From assembly GCA_021399435.1 (NCBI GenBank), contig JAJTUP010000054.1, positions 248,001-312,000 on the forward strand: a stretch of 64,000 nucleotides of DNA, in the 5' to 3' direction. The position numbers and the translations under genes are program-made. Below are positions 41,871-51,497 of this stretch, piece after piece (the stretch's first letter is position 1; each line of letters starts with the position of its first letter). The DNA comes from Diaporthe sp. PMI_573. Its lineage: Eukaryota > Ascomycota > Sordariomycetes > Diaporthales > Diaporthaceae. The notes under the pieces are model-generated. The model was not told the origin of the DNA, did not search any database, and saw nothing but the letters and a program-made list of their open reading frames with translations.

Positions 41871-43799
41871 ATGTCACTCGCGGGATCCCTTGATTCAAAC
41901 ATGCATGGCAGCTTTAGTGGTGACAACCATAGGGGCACTTCAAACCCTTGTCGCACTGCAATTGTTTTACCTACTGCTCAGGACTCGTTCAGCACTGATT
42001 CATATAACGATTCCGGAACACCTAGCAGTTCTCAGCGCGAGGCGTTTGTGTGCACACCAAATCAAGCCACACCATGGAATCCTACAATCTTGGTTGCAAG
42101 ATCTCCTAATGCGACACAAAATGCGACACAAAGGCCTGTTCGCAGCAGGAACTATGCCACCCCGGAAGGCTGGGAGCGCCATCGAGAAAGGATAACTCAG
42201 ATGTACTTGAAGAAGACGCTGAAAGAGGTCCTTGAAACAATGGAACAGGACCACAACTTCGTCGCCACCGAGAGGATGTATAAAGCACGTCTTAAGGAGT
42301 GGGGTGTCACAAAAAACATAACAGCAGATTACATTGCCAGTCTGCCATCAGAGGAACAGCGGAATGGTCTAGGGCCGGCACAACAGCAAACATCTCCTCA
42401 CAACCATCTACAAGATCTCCTGACTACTACTGACCATCCAGATGTCGAGCGAATCCGAAAATATATTAGCAGGGGAGCCGTCGGCCTCAATAAGCTAGAG
42501 ATAAAAGATCGCAATCGTGTGTTAGCCGTCTTTGGGTCGCCAGAGGTCAAGGGTATTCGTAAGAATGCACGACGCAGGGCCTTGCAACCTCACGGCCGAC
42601 CTGACCGGCGAGCCCCCGACGTCGGACGCCCGCCATCTACGAGAAAACTCCCGCGGGTTGCAGTTCCCAGTCCTCAGCACGTCATAAACACGCTGGAGTG
42701 TTTATTCTCTTCTCAGAACTCAGCTCGCTCCCTCACCACTTCTACTACAGCCACGCCGTTCGACAATCCCCTATCCCTATACCCGGATCCAAACTATTTC
42801 AACTCATCGAATCTTTGGTCATCTCGCAATTCTGCGTTCTCCATCCAGGAGGTACATGTGCTAGACTTTGTAGTAAGGTTTCGGCTTGTACATATTCTGC
42901 GCAAGGAATGCGACCACCACGGGGAATCACCTCTTCTGCAGGCTTGCCTGGATGATCTGTCCCATGCACTTCGACTGACAGGCCCGGACAACGCGGGCGC
43001 TATCACATGTTTTATCTACGTGATCTTATGCGCACTTGAGATCGCAACGAGCTTTAATTCTGTGGGCACCCTCTCTTGGCTCTTTGATCAGCTCGCTCTT
43101 ATTTGTACGCAACACTGTCCTCTCATCGCCAATGTTGCTATCCAAATATCTCGGTATGACAGCAATGAAAGCCTCCTAGATCTCCTGAAGAAGGCAAGGC
43201 ATATAATCCCCACAGGTCCTGGGAGCAACGTTGCCGCAAGCATAGCATTACAGGTTTACCTCGAGATAGTAGACGTTGCTGCCAATACGGGATCACCCAC
43301 AGAGGTGTACAGCACACTGCAGGAATCGACGAATAAGCTTTTCGCTGGCACATCACCGTCAGCATCGGAGACCTTGACCGTCTGGATCGAGGTGCGGTGT
43401 GCTCTTGCTGTATACGAGGCAAAAACATCGTCGGGACAACACGTATCTTCACCACAGTCTCACGGTGACCACATTGAGCTTCGAACCAACGCAATCAGCT
43501 GCATTCTGGACTACCTTCAGGCGCAGAGAGATGTATATGAAAAGATTGAGGGATGGGCGATTGCGGGGAGGCTAGACAGGGAGGTGCGAGAGATACCAAG
43601 GCTCCTTGACGGTGGGAGCAGCGAAGCTACAGGGAACGTGGCTAGTTCAGAGGTGGCGAAAGAGTGCCTGGGTGGCACCACTGAAGGGCCTCGACGAGCA
43701 TGTAGAGGCTGTGGAGACATCGGACACAACATTCAGACGTGCAAAAGTACCAATCGGGCTGCATATCCGACACGCATACCTAGCGCGCCGGCTGATTAG
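41871..43799 (+). CDS. Clr5-domain protein with C-terminal zinc knuckle, 642 aa
   Basis: Single-exon gene with ATG at 41871. Residues about 98-152 match the fungal Clr5 domain (named for S. pombe Clr5, a silencing factor): EGWERHRERITQMYLKKTLK followed by VLETMEQDHNFVATERMYKA and RLKEWGVTKN. The middle (about 290-560) is helical, LVHILRKECD and ISRYDSNESLLDLLKKAR. A CCHC knuckle CRGCGDIGHNIQTC lies about 20 residues from the end. In many fungi Clr5 proteins are numerous and uncharacterised. A role in DNA or RNA binding or silencing is inferred only from the domains. No break is visible; the stop is followed by non-coding sequence. Confidence 0.8.
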   Translation: MSLAGSLDSNMHGSFSGDNHRGTSNPCRTAIVLPTAQDSFSTDSYNDSGTPSSSQREAFVCTPNQATPWNPTILVARSPNATQNATQRPVRSRNYATPEGWERHRERITQMYLKKTLKEVLETMEQDHNFVATERMYKARLKEWGVTKNITADYIASLPSEEQRNGLGPAQQQTSPHNHLQDLLTTTDHPDVERIRKYISRGAVGLNKLEIKDRNRVLAVFGSPEVKGIRKNARRRALQPHGRPDRRAPDVGRPPSTRKLPRVAVPSPQHVINTLECLFSSQNSARSLTTSTTATPFDNPLSLYPDPNYFNSSNLWSSRNSAFSIQEVHVLDFVVRFRLVHILRKECDHHGESPLLQACLDDLSHALRLTGPDNAGAITCFIYVILCALEIATSFNSVGTLSWLFDQLALICTQHCPLIANVAIQISRYDSNESLLDLLKKARHIIPTGPGSNVAASIALQVYLEIVDVAANTGSPTEVYSTLQESTNKLFAGTSPSASETLTVWIEVRCALAVYEAKTSSGQHVSSPQSHGDHIELRTNAISCILDYLQAQRDVYEKIEGWAIAGRLDREVREIPRLLDGGSSEATGNVASSEVAKECLGGTTEGPRRACRGCGDIGHNIQTCKSTNRAAYPTRIPSAPAD

Positions 43800-44315
43800 G
43801 CATGATCCGCCATTGAGATTCAGACCGTGATTTCCCTGGGAAGGGGTCATTGACACAATTGAACGAAACATTGGGTTGCATAACGTTCGAAATGTCACAG
43901 ACCTACCTGTACAATGCAGTTGCTCACGAAGTGAGAAGTTAGGCGTATAGCTTTGCAACGTGTTACAAGGACAGGTAGAACTCAATAGATGATCTGGGGA
44001 TGGACTCTCATGAAGAGAAAGATGGAGGTGGTCAGAGTGAATTCGACATCTCTTAACAATTCTACGTTTCTGCCGTTGGCCACAGCCTTTGCGCGCTGTG
44101 CTCGACCAATGCACGAATAAGTGCTTTGTCAACTTTGCGGTTGAGATTTCCAACTACGTTCACATCAACAAGACAATCCAGGTCGACAAGTACCGCAAGC
44201 TCATCGCCGCACCTGCTGACGCCTCTATACCTTGTCATTGCACATGCTGACTTAATGCCTGCCCAGTTGAGCAATGCATCAGCTTCTATAGGCTTATCAG
44301 AAAGCCCGGTCCAGA
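43800..44315. other. No gene recognised
   Basis: Short overlapping frames only. Sequence from about 44135 (VEISNYVHINKTIQVDKY) could be further remains of the helicase relic that follows, but is not identifiable. Confidence 0.3.
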
Positions 44316-44475
44316 ATATATTGAGATGCAAGGTGTTGATCGCGCCTATCGGATTGGTCAGCAGAAGCTGGTGAAAGTCCATCGCCTACTTGTTCAAGGA
44401 ACTGTCGAGGACCGAATTGCCGATCTTCAACAGCAAAAGCGGAAATTCGTCGACGATCTCGTTAACCTGTGTCGT
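44316..44475 (+). pseudogene. SNF2-family helicase fragment (C-terminal motif VI)
   Basis: About 50 residues: [20 protein letters not shown] then [20 protein letters not shown] and KRKFVDD. This is the conserved DRAYRIGQ motif VI region and following helix of SNF2/Rad5-like DNA-dependent ATPases. Nothing of the ATP-binding lobe is present and the frame is truncated on both sides. It is therefore a relic or a captured fragment. Confidence 0.75.
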
Positions 44476-44884
44476 ATGTTGCACTGTACTTTTGCATTGA
44501 AACCAAAAACAGAAACATGGGTACCCACACATACTTTTACATAGCAAAGTACCTAGCAAAAGGATTCTACGTAGTACTATATTCAGCGGAAGCGCATTTA
44601 GATTATAAAATGGTATTACTGTTATGCATAGTACTTATATACCGGTAGTACCTGGGTCTACATGGTGCTTCAAGTAGCGGTCAGCACTGGCAAACCATCC
44701 CCGCCGATGTAGCACCATACTACTTATACAGTCAGCGTTCCACGCAAACCAAACAAAGCAAATGGGATAGTCCCGCTTGATTTGCTTTGCAAATATAGCC
44801 CATTTGCGGACTTGCCTCTAATTTTTTCGCCTTGTTGACTTGGTTGACTTGCCCATTTGCCACTGGAAAGGCCCCACAACTTTC

Positions 44885-46930
44885 CTAAATAGGAAGGTAT
44901 GATAGCTCCTCTGGGTTGGTCATCATCGCCATCTCTGCCGCCGGCCCAGCCATAGTCCCTTTCTTCAGCCAGTCCTTTAAACAAAGCAGCATTTCGAGTG
45001 TTGCCCCCTTCATTCTGTGCCTCTGTGAGGTTATCGTGAGCTTCCCTTGGCTAAAGACCCGCTCGCACTCTGATGACATCGCAGGCACAGATAGCACGTC
45101 TATGGCCATTTGTGACAGAACAGGGAACTCTGTACGATGGTCTCGCCACCAGTAAAGAGGGTTAAGAGGAACCTCACGCCCGGCTTTGTCTCTCTGCCGA
45201 GGGATCCTCATCGCGACATAATTCTTATACTCCATTTCTGGCGTCAACGGCTGTTGTTGTGCCTCTGGTTCAGGCGATGGCGATGGCTCCATAAACGCCG
45301 TTCTTCGCTTCTCCATAACTGATAGCTGAGGATTAGCAACAACAGGCTGGGGAGGCTGTGACTGTTGTGGAGGAGGAGTTGTTGCTTTATCAGAGACCCA
45401 GTACTTCCGTAAGAAGTTCTTGAACTGTTGTTCGGCCTCATCCAACAATAGCGGCGCCGCTTTCCTGATACCACCTGTGCGATAACGAGGATGAAGAATC
45501 GTAGCCGCTAAGTAAATCGGGCAGCCTCGCAACCTCCTCTTGTATTTGGCCACCAAACATAAAGCCTCTTGGACCGAGACCTGGAGAAAGAGAGCGCCTT
45601 CAAAGCCATATTCAGCCTCCCGTTGCTTCTGCCGCCACGATGTGCCCCGCGATGTAGATGTATCAGACTCTTCAGCCTCCTCTTGTTGCTGCCGCTGGCG
45701 CGATCTAGGCCGCGATGATGACTGTGATGATGATGATGGGAAGGCCGCTGCCGCTGTGGGGATAACCTCTGTACTGGAGGCTGTGATCTCGTCAACAATT
45801 TCTTCTTCAGCATGTGTCTCTTTGCCACCAAATCGTTGAAGCCATACGCGTAGGTGCTGTTCCAAATCCCATAGCGAGGAGAAGACATCGTGAATCGCCG
45901 CACTGTTACCTTCGTGAAGCTTCGTATGGTACAGAAACGGTTGAAGAAGATCGCGTACCGACTCAATCACTCGCCATTCCTGAACAGAGAGAGGTTGTAT
46001 ATCCTCACCCGCATCAGCGCGTTTCTGGGTGTAATAATCGACGGCCTTGCGCAACTTCAACAGCCGATCTAGCTCCGCCGCATCCGAATTCCATCGTGTA
46101 TCGTTTGCCATCTTGACGCTGAGCCCAGATATATCGCCAGTCTGTGGCTCCGTTGGGTCTGTAGGTCGCGGGGAGGCGCCATCGCGAAATCCATCGCCGT
46201 GGGTTCAGCCTGAGCCTCATCGAAAAAGGCGATAGCTTCGTTACGGTCTACTGCTGCAGGGGCGAACTCTGGGTTGGTTGTGAGGGCTTTGAACGATTCG
46301 AGGCGAGCTTGGCTACCCTTAATGAAGACGACGATCTTATGGGCATGGTAAAGAGGGCTTGATCTCTTTCGCCAGTCTTTCAACTCGGCCTCACAGCGTT
46401 CCCGTTCCTACACGTGTAGGCATTACCAGTTAGCACGTGATATCGCGATGGGTTCGCGGGGTTGCCTGCCGACGAGGCAGAGCCTCAACTTACCACTGGG
46501 TCTTCAATGCTCTCCGCGTTAACTACCTTCCTTCCATCGCCAGCCAGAAAAGACTTTACGATGAGATTGATAATATGGCCCCAGCAGCGGCAGCGCCTTT
46601 CGATCCTGACCTTGTCGGCTGCATCGTCGCCAAGATTAAGGAGCTTGCGAAAGAGAAGCCGGGTAGCCTTGTCGTTGGTTTCGTCGTTGTCGAAGGTAAG
46701 CCAGCCCAACAAATCTTGAAGGCCATAATCGCTGATAACCTGGTGTAGGTGATATTGAAGGTTCTCGCCAGTGTGCCTACCGTTGACGACCCTCAGCCCA
46801 ATCAAGCGGTTCCTCACATTATAGTCAAGATCCACGAAATGCGCAACCACGGCTACCAACGCCTTGCTGTTGGGCGAAGTACTGTATGCATTAAACTTTT
46901 AATGCGTGCTAGGAATTGCGTCAGAGATGA
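44885..46930 (-). pseudogene. hAT transposase, N-truncated and frameshifted
   Basis: Three coding blocks on the minus strand. Block 1 (about 46900-46494) has SPNSKALVAVVAHFVDLDYN, GRHTGENLQYHL and LLGWLTFDNDETNDKATRL, the start of the RNase H-like DDE domain. A clean intron (GTAAGT donor at 46493, GTGTAG acceptor at 46408) leads to block 2, ERERCEAELKDWRKRSSPLY. Block 3 from 46132 reads VKMANDTRWNSDAAELDRLL and runs to the dimerisation domain ending PLYWWRDHRTEFPVLSQMAI and VFSQGKLTITSQRHRM. Blocks 2 and 3 are in different frames (shift near 46150-46210) and no intron fits. The BED finger is absent. Three CCCATTTGC-type motifs at 44758-44860 may be subterminal repeats. Confidence 0.78.
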
Positions 46931-47076
46931 ACAAGAGGTACCTTGAAAGTACTTGATTGTATCCTACCCAAAGTTTGTTAATTACAGCTTTCATTGTCCT
47001 CTGGCCCTCTGGCCCAATTCGCCCTCTGGCCTAATTCGCCCCTGCCCATTTGTCTCTCGCCGTCCTGCCTCCTGAT
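46931..47076. other. Spacer with short direct repeats
   Basis: Contains repeats of CTCTGGCC(C/T)AATTCGCC and one CCCATTTG motif, possibly part of the degraded right end of the hAT element. Confidence 0.25.
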
Positions 47077-47482
47077 CTATTCCGGGATTACCTGTCCCTC
47101 CACTTCAGATTTAATCCCTGCTATCCTCTTTTCAAGTGCGGCCAGTTCATTCTCTGCCTCCACAAGCACTTGCTTTGCTTTTTCTACGTCCTTATTTTTA
47201 CCGTCGCCGACCCTCTCCAAATTCCTCTTCAGGACCTCCATATTCTGCCTCCTCTGCTTCGCGTGTTTTTGGGACTCTTTTGACAAGTCATCCAGCCTCT
47301 TCCTAGCTTTCGCTGAGTGTTCAGATCCCAAAACCTTTTGTTCCTCCGAGGATGGCGTTTTCAACTCGTGTAGGGCTTTTTCCAACTCGATGGTCTTTTT
47401 GAGGACTTCTTTCATATCAAACTTTGACTGCTTCTGCGGTGAGAGTGTCCTATGTGCGTCGATGCTTTCGGTGAAACCTTTC
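47077..47482 (-). pseudogene. Coiled-coil protein fragment
   Basis: An exon-like frame opening after a GATTAG acceptor-like site at about 47483 reads KGFTESIDAHRTLSPQKQSK, then a long charged helix with heptads (ELEKALHELKTPSSEEQKVL; RKRLDDLSKESQKHAKQRRQ) to VEGQVIPE-stop. The helix suggests a coiled-coil, but no family is recognised. The 3' end of the Myb-like gene lies only 53 bases upstream, so no 5' exons can be present in place; this is probably a relocated or truncated piece. Confidence 0.35.
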
Positions 47483-47534
47483 TAATCAACATGGCACAGC
47501 TGCCTACCCAACGCGACCGGAATGCCCGTGATGA

Positions 47535-49408
47535 TTAGTGCTGTAAATGGTGGTCCAGCCTGTCCTTCTTGACCTGGTCCTCGCTGGTGACCATCAGGTA
47601 CTCCCACCTCTTGCGCACGGTGGTGTAGCCAAAGTGGTAGGAGCCGCCGTGGCCGACCATGTACTCGGAGACCAGCTTCCACGGGACGTTGTCGCGGGTG
47701 ATCTCGTCGACGTCCTTGGTGAGCTTGATCACGCCGCGCTTGAGCAGCTTGTCCTGTTTTGTTGGAGGAAAGAGGTTAGTTCTTGCATGGAAAACAAAGC
47801 TGGGTGGTGCCGCAAAGTGAGTAGCTGGTAGAGCGTGGCCGATGAATAACTAGCAGCCACAAATTGCTACGGGGGGCAGGAACTTGAACACTCACATCAA
47901 TCTCCTGAAACTCAGGCTTCCGCACCCTGGCCTCCTTGGGCTTGGTCAGAGTGCGGAAGCGGCCCCGCAGCGTTGACTCGGCCTCGGTGAAGCCGCCCTG
48001 CTTGCGGATCTCCTTGTACGTCATGCCCAACCGCTTGGACCGCACCAGGTAGTCATCTCTCTCGGAGCGGGGCGGAGAGGTGGTCCTGGAGGTTGATGCC
48101 CCCACGGCAGTGGCGCTGGGGTCGGCAACGCTCGTACCTGTGCTGAACTTAGAAGACGATGGCGATGCCTTACGACGGGTGCTGCCGCCCTTACTGCTGT
48201 GGTCGGATCCACCTACGTGCTGGTAACGGTGGGAGTGGTGAGAGGACGACTGGGGTTTGGGCTGGGAGTGTGAGGACGGCGAGGTCAATTTAGCCTTTGA
48301 CTTCGACTTCTTTGAGCTGGGCGCCGAAGCCTTGTCAGCAGCGTTGTCACCTCCGTGTCGACGCTTTGATCCACCGCTGGAACCACTCGTCTTGGAGTGG
48401 TGGGCTTTATCGGGCAGCTGCTTGCGGCCAGCTGTGTTAAGCTTCGAGTTCGACTGCGACTCAGAAGACGAGGAGCTGGGGAGGCTAGCCGCTGTGTTGA
48501 GGTGTAGCATCTTCGGAGAGACTGTCTCGGCCTCTGGGAAGACGGCGCGTTGATTGGCAGGGGAACTGGACAAGAACGCCTGCGGTATGGGGCCCGTGTT
48601 GTGGCACAGCGGTACCTCAGGTGGGAAGACAGGGCTGTGGAAGCACTCCTCTCTCATGTCCTTGTCCACCATGTCAGGGGGCCCGATGGAGGATGAGAAG
48701 CTGCCGAACACGGTGTTGGGCGAGCTCCCGTTCACGCGACAGCTGGACGAGGAGGAGCTGTCAATGTTAGCATCCCGTCCATCGTCGGGCCCAAGTCGAA
48801 CGATGGAGAGAAACCCTTGGTCGTCTAGGAAGACGGCGAGGCCATGAGGTAGACCTTCATGGAGACCGTATGCCTGCATGCACTCATTACCAGTGACGGG
48901 GACAGGACGCCACCGCTGTGAGCCTCGAGCGTTGATGGGCTTGGAGAAGTTCTGATGGACGTTTGCTGAGTCCATAGGGACATTCCGCACGTCCTCCGTG
49001 TTGGCGGCGTTCGCTTCCACCTTCAAGGCGCCAGTGCTGGGGTTCGCATTAGTCTGGTGGCGGGCATGGGTATTGCCATGATTGCTGTTACTCAATGACA
49101 GAAGCGAGATAAGGTTTGAGTTCTGGGCTGGTGCCAATGTGAAGTCGTTGGGAGCAGTACGAGGCTTATTGCCAGTCGGTCCACGGAATGCTTCGTTGGG
49201 GTCTTCCATCTAAACCCGAGGTCAGTGTCCGCACTTTTCCCGAGACATGAGACAAAGGATCAAAGGAAAACCAGAGTAGAGGGCGTCTCACGTTCTGAAA
49301 CCACACCATGGACTGGTCAAAGTCGTTGGCCCGAAGATGGTACTGTTCAGACTCGGTTCTCAGCCCCTTGTAATTACTATGAATGTTCTGGCCGCGACCG
49401 GTGGCCAT
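47535..49408 (-). CDS. Myb/SANT-like DNA-binding protein, about 549 aa
   Basis: Three exons: 49408-49292 (perhaps extending 5'), 49209-47896 and 47753-47535. Introns of 82 and 142 bases have GTGAGA/TTTAG and GTGAGT/AACAG ends, all phase 0. Exon 1 reads NIHSNYKGLRTESEQYHLRA and DQSMVWFQN. Exon 2 is disordered and serine-rich with KKSKSKAKL-type basic tracts. The second half of the domain, ERDDYLVRSKRLGMTYKEIR plus EAESTLRGRFRTLTK, is a Myb-like helical repeat. Exon 3 adds a second one, VPWKLVSEYMVGHGGSYHFG and VRKRWEYLM. Likely a nuclear DNA-binding regulator. The exon 1 frame is open about 55 codons upstream of the chosen ATG, to about 49585 (LANPNFFLKQNLHSLYLLSG looks coding), so the true start may be in an unseen exon. 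Confidence 0.75.
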
Positions 49409-49649
49409 GTTCTGAAGGCCGACACGAAACGCAGCCTGTTTTCCTGACAAGAGGTAGAGGCTGTGGAGATTCTGCTTCAGGAAAAAGTTCGGGTTTGCAA
49501 GGTCGAATGCAAATGCTGCAGCTGGCGATGGACCCCAGAGACCCTGCCCTTGGTTCGAAACCACCCCCACGGGACCTTCGCTTCTGGTGTGGTGACAAAC
49601 CTGGCCAATCAGCCTGCATTAATGCCGGGGTGGCAGGCAAGAGTTCGGG

Positions 49650-49995
49650 ATGGCCACAAGTACCTCAATTTCCTCACCAAAACAAAGGCTTCCAACAGAA
49701 AATATTGCGCGAGCGTGCAGACTCGGTCACTCGAGGGTCAAGGAGTTGAGCAGATGGACAGTCCCGGGAAGTGGCCTCGACCTTGCTAATTGCGCTGAAG
49801 CTATTCTCCAGCAAACTCCAAGCGTGCGAAATGCCACTGCTACGGTGGAAGACATTGATGCTCTCCTTCACGCCTTGGCAGCCAGAAACTCGTCAGTGCG
49901 CCGTCAGTGAGGTCTTCGGGCAAGCCGTCCATTGAGTCCTCCAGTTCAAAGCATGATGGGCCGCTTGAAACACTGTTCAGCAGAGGTCTGGCGAT
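49650..49995 (+). pseudogene. Relic of a fungal ATP-dependent DNA-ligase-like protein (N-terminal part)
   Basis: Plus-strand frame reads QRLPTENIARACRLGHSRV, ELSRWTVPGSGLDLANCAEA, ILQQTPSV and TVEDIDALLHALAAR, which follows the pattern of the N-terminal helical region of an uncharacterised fungal DNA-ligase-domain family. After a frame change at about 49893 another frame continues VSAPSVRSSGKPS and GPLETLFSRG, as expected for the next segment. Then stops appear. The adenylation motif KxDG lies further downstream in the family and is absent here. The 5' end overlaps the upstream region of the Myb-like gene. Confidence 0.5.
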
Positions 49996-50020
49996 GGATC
50001 TACCTCTTCGGACCTAGCTG

Positions 50021-50689
50021 TCAGGGACTGACGGGTACAGGATTGTTGAGTCGCGACGCCGTCACAAAATCCGGAAGGAGTAGATTATCGCAGAAATATT
50101 GAAGTGATGTTTGAATAAGGAAAGACCTGTGTTGGTGGGCGAAATTCAATCCAAGCTCCGTGCGGGCTTCATTTGATTCTTCTGCTAAGCTTGAAATGGC
50201 TGATGATAGTTCTGATCGGCGGATCAGTTTTGAGACTGTCAATCTTCCTTTTGCATTTTCAGTGAACGTGTCTAAAATCTCTGCGAATCGCGGGTCCTCG
50301 TTGTCTTCCGTGACGATAACGATATGGGGCCTGAAACGAGACGCCGCAAATGGTGACCGAGCCCAGCGTCGTAGTATATGTGCTGTTCTCAATGGACCAA
50401 GCCATGCGACAAACATCACAATCACATCGCTGAACGGGGCAAGGACCTCCCAGTAAAGATCAAAGCAGAAATCGGAAACTTCTTCCTCGTTAGGTCGCTG
50501 GGGCAGCCTGTGCGCTAAGGTAAGCTCACGATATGGCGATGCCGGGTCTCCGTAATCAGCAGCCGGCGATGGCGCGGTGTGAAGTTGGCAATTTACGATT
50601 TGATAAATATTACCTTTCGTTACTGTAATTGTGCGAGCGGGTAAGGCAACCGGGGCGCTGGCCGCGGGCAGAGCGTCGCCGATGCTCAT
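50021..50689 (-). pseudogene. N-terminal domain of a patatin-associated fungal protein, truncated
   Basis: Open frame of 222 codons: IYQIVNCQLHTAPSPAADYG, then ASPYRELTLAHRLPQRPNEE, FCFDLYWEVLAPFSDVIVMF, FRPHIVIVTEDNEDPRF, then LGLNFAHQHRSFLIQTSLQY and ASRLNNPVPVSP-stop. This order resembles the region that precedes the patatin-like phospholipase domain in large fungal proteins. The upstream RING/ZZ-like zinc part and the downstream lipase domain (GxSxG) are absent, so only a middle portion is left. Identification is from memory of the pattern and moderately secure. Confidence 0.45.
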
Positions 50690-50854
50690 GACGAAGCGAG
50701 CCGGCAGTTCTACACCTGGGTTTCGGTAAAAGGCAGGTCAACCACACATTATTCATGTCAGTCTCTCCTAACTAGCGGCATTTTTCCCAAGCAATTTTTG
50801 TGCTTTTAGCAATTGGTTTATATAGGCTGATGCCAATTTACACAAACCTGTAAT

Positions 50855-51057
50855 TGTTGAATGGCCTTTGCCATATGGCGATAGTACGTACGTACGTAGG
50901 GGTCTGTTGGTTGGTTCTGATTGTATTGCTTGCTTAGGGAAACGGGTGTACTTCGTACGAAGGGGAAGAGGCCACTCTTCCCCAGCCGGGCCCCCGGCTG
51001 ACTAAGCACACCCAACCTATCGAACTACGTGCGATCCAACCAGGTGCTATTCCAACA
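50855..51057 (-). repeat. 3' LTR of Copia element 2
   Basis: 203 bp. On the plus strand it starts TGTTGAATGG and ends TGCTATTCCAACA. Contains GTACGTACGTACGTAG and TTCGTACGAAG. Confidence 0.93.
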
Positions 51058-51497
51058 CAGACTCTCTTTTCTTTTTGAGATCGCACGCCCTGAAAACCAT
51101 GAATTTGAGCAAGTTGAATTGCTCGTACGATAGCTCTTTTCCAGAGCTATCTTTTGCAACCAAGGTCAGGTTGCACTGACCAGTTTTGACCAAGTTCGGT
51201 GTAAGTGACGTACGGTACACCAGGAAAACCGTTTGGCCCCCGGGTATCACGACGACACTTTTCTCCCCCTTTTCTTCCTCCTTTTCGCACGGCAACAACT
51301 TCTCAAGCAGCAGACAAAGGAAACTTTCTTGCAGCACTTTCAGCAGCATTTTCCTTTGCCGTCAGTGATTCATTCGTACGGGTGAGCACTTGCCCAGCCG
51401 TAAAGGGAAGATACGGCGACAGCGCACACTTGCACGCTGTCCCGGCGAATGTTAAACACCCTTCCTCTCCCTTTCTTCCCTCGACTTCTTTCTTCCT

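Noticed and set aside
44733..47060. Complete hAT element around the transposase relic
   Set aside because: Subterminal CCCATTTGC motifs are present, but no inverted terminal pair or 8-bp duplication was found.
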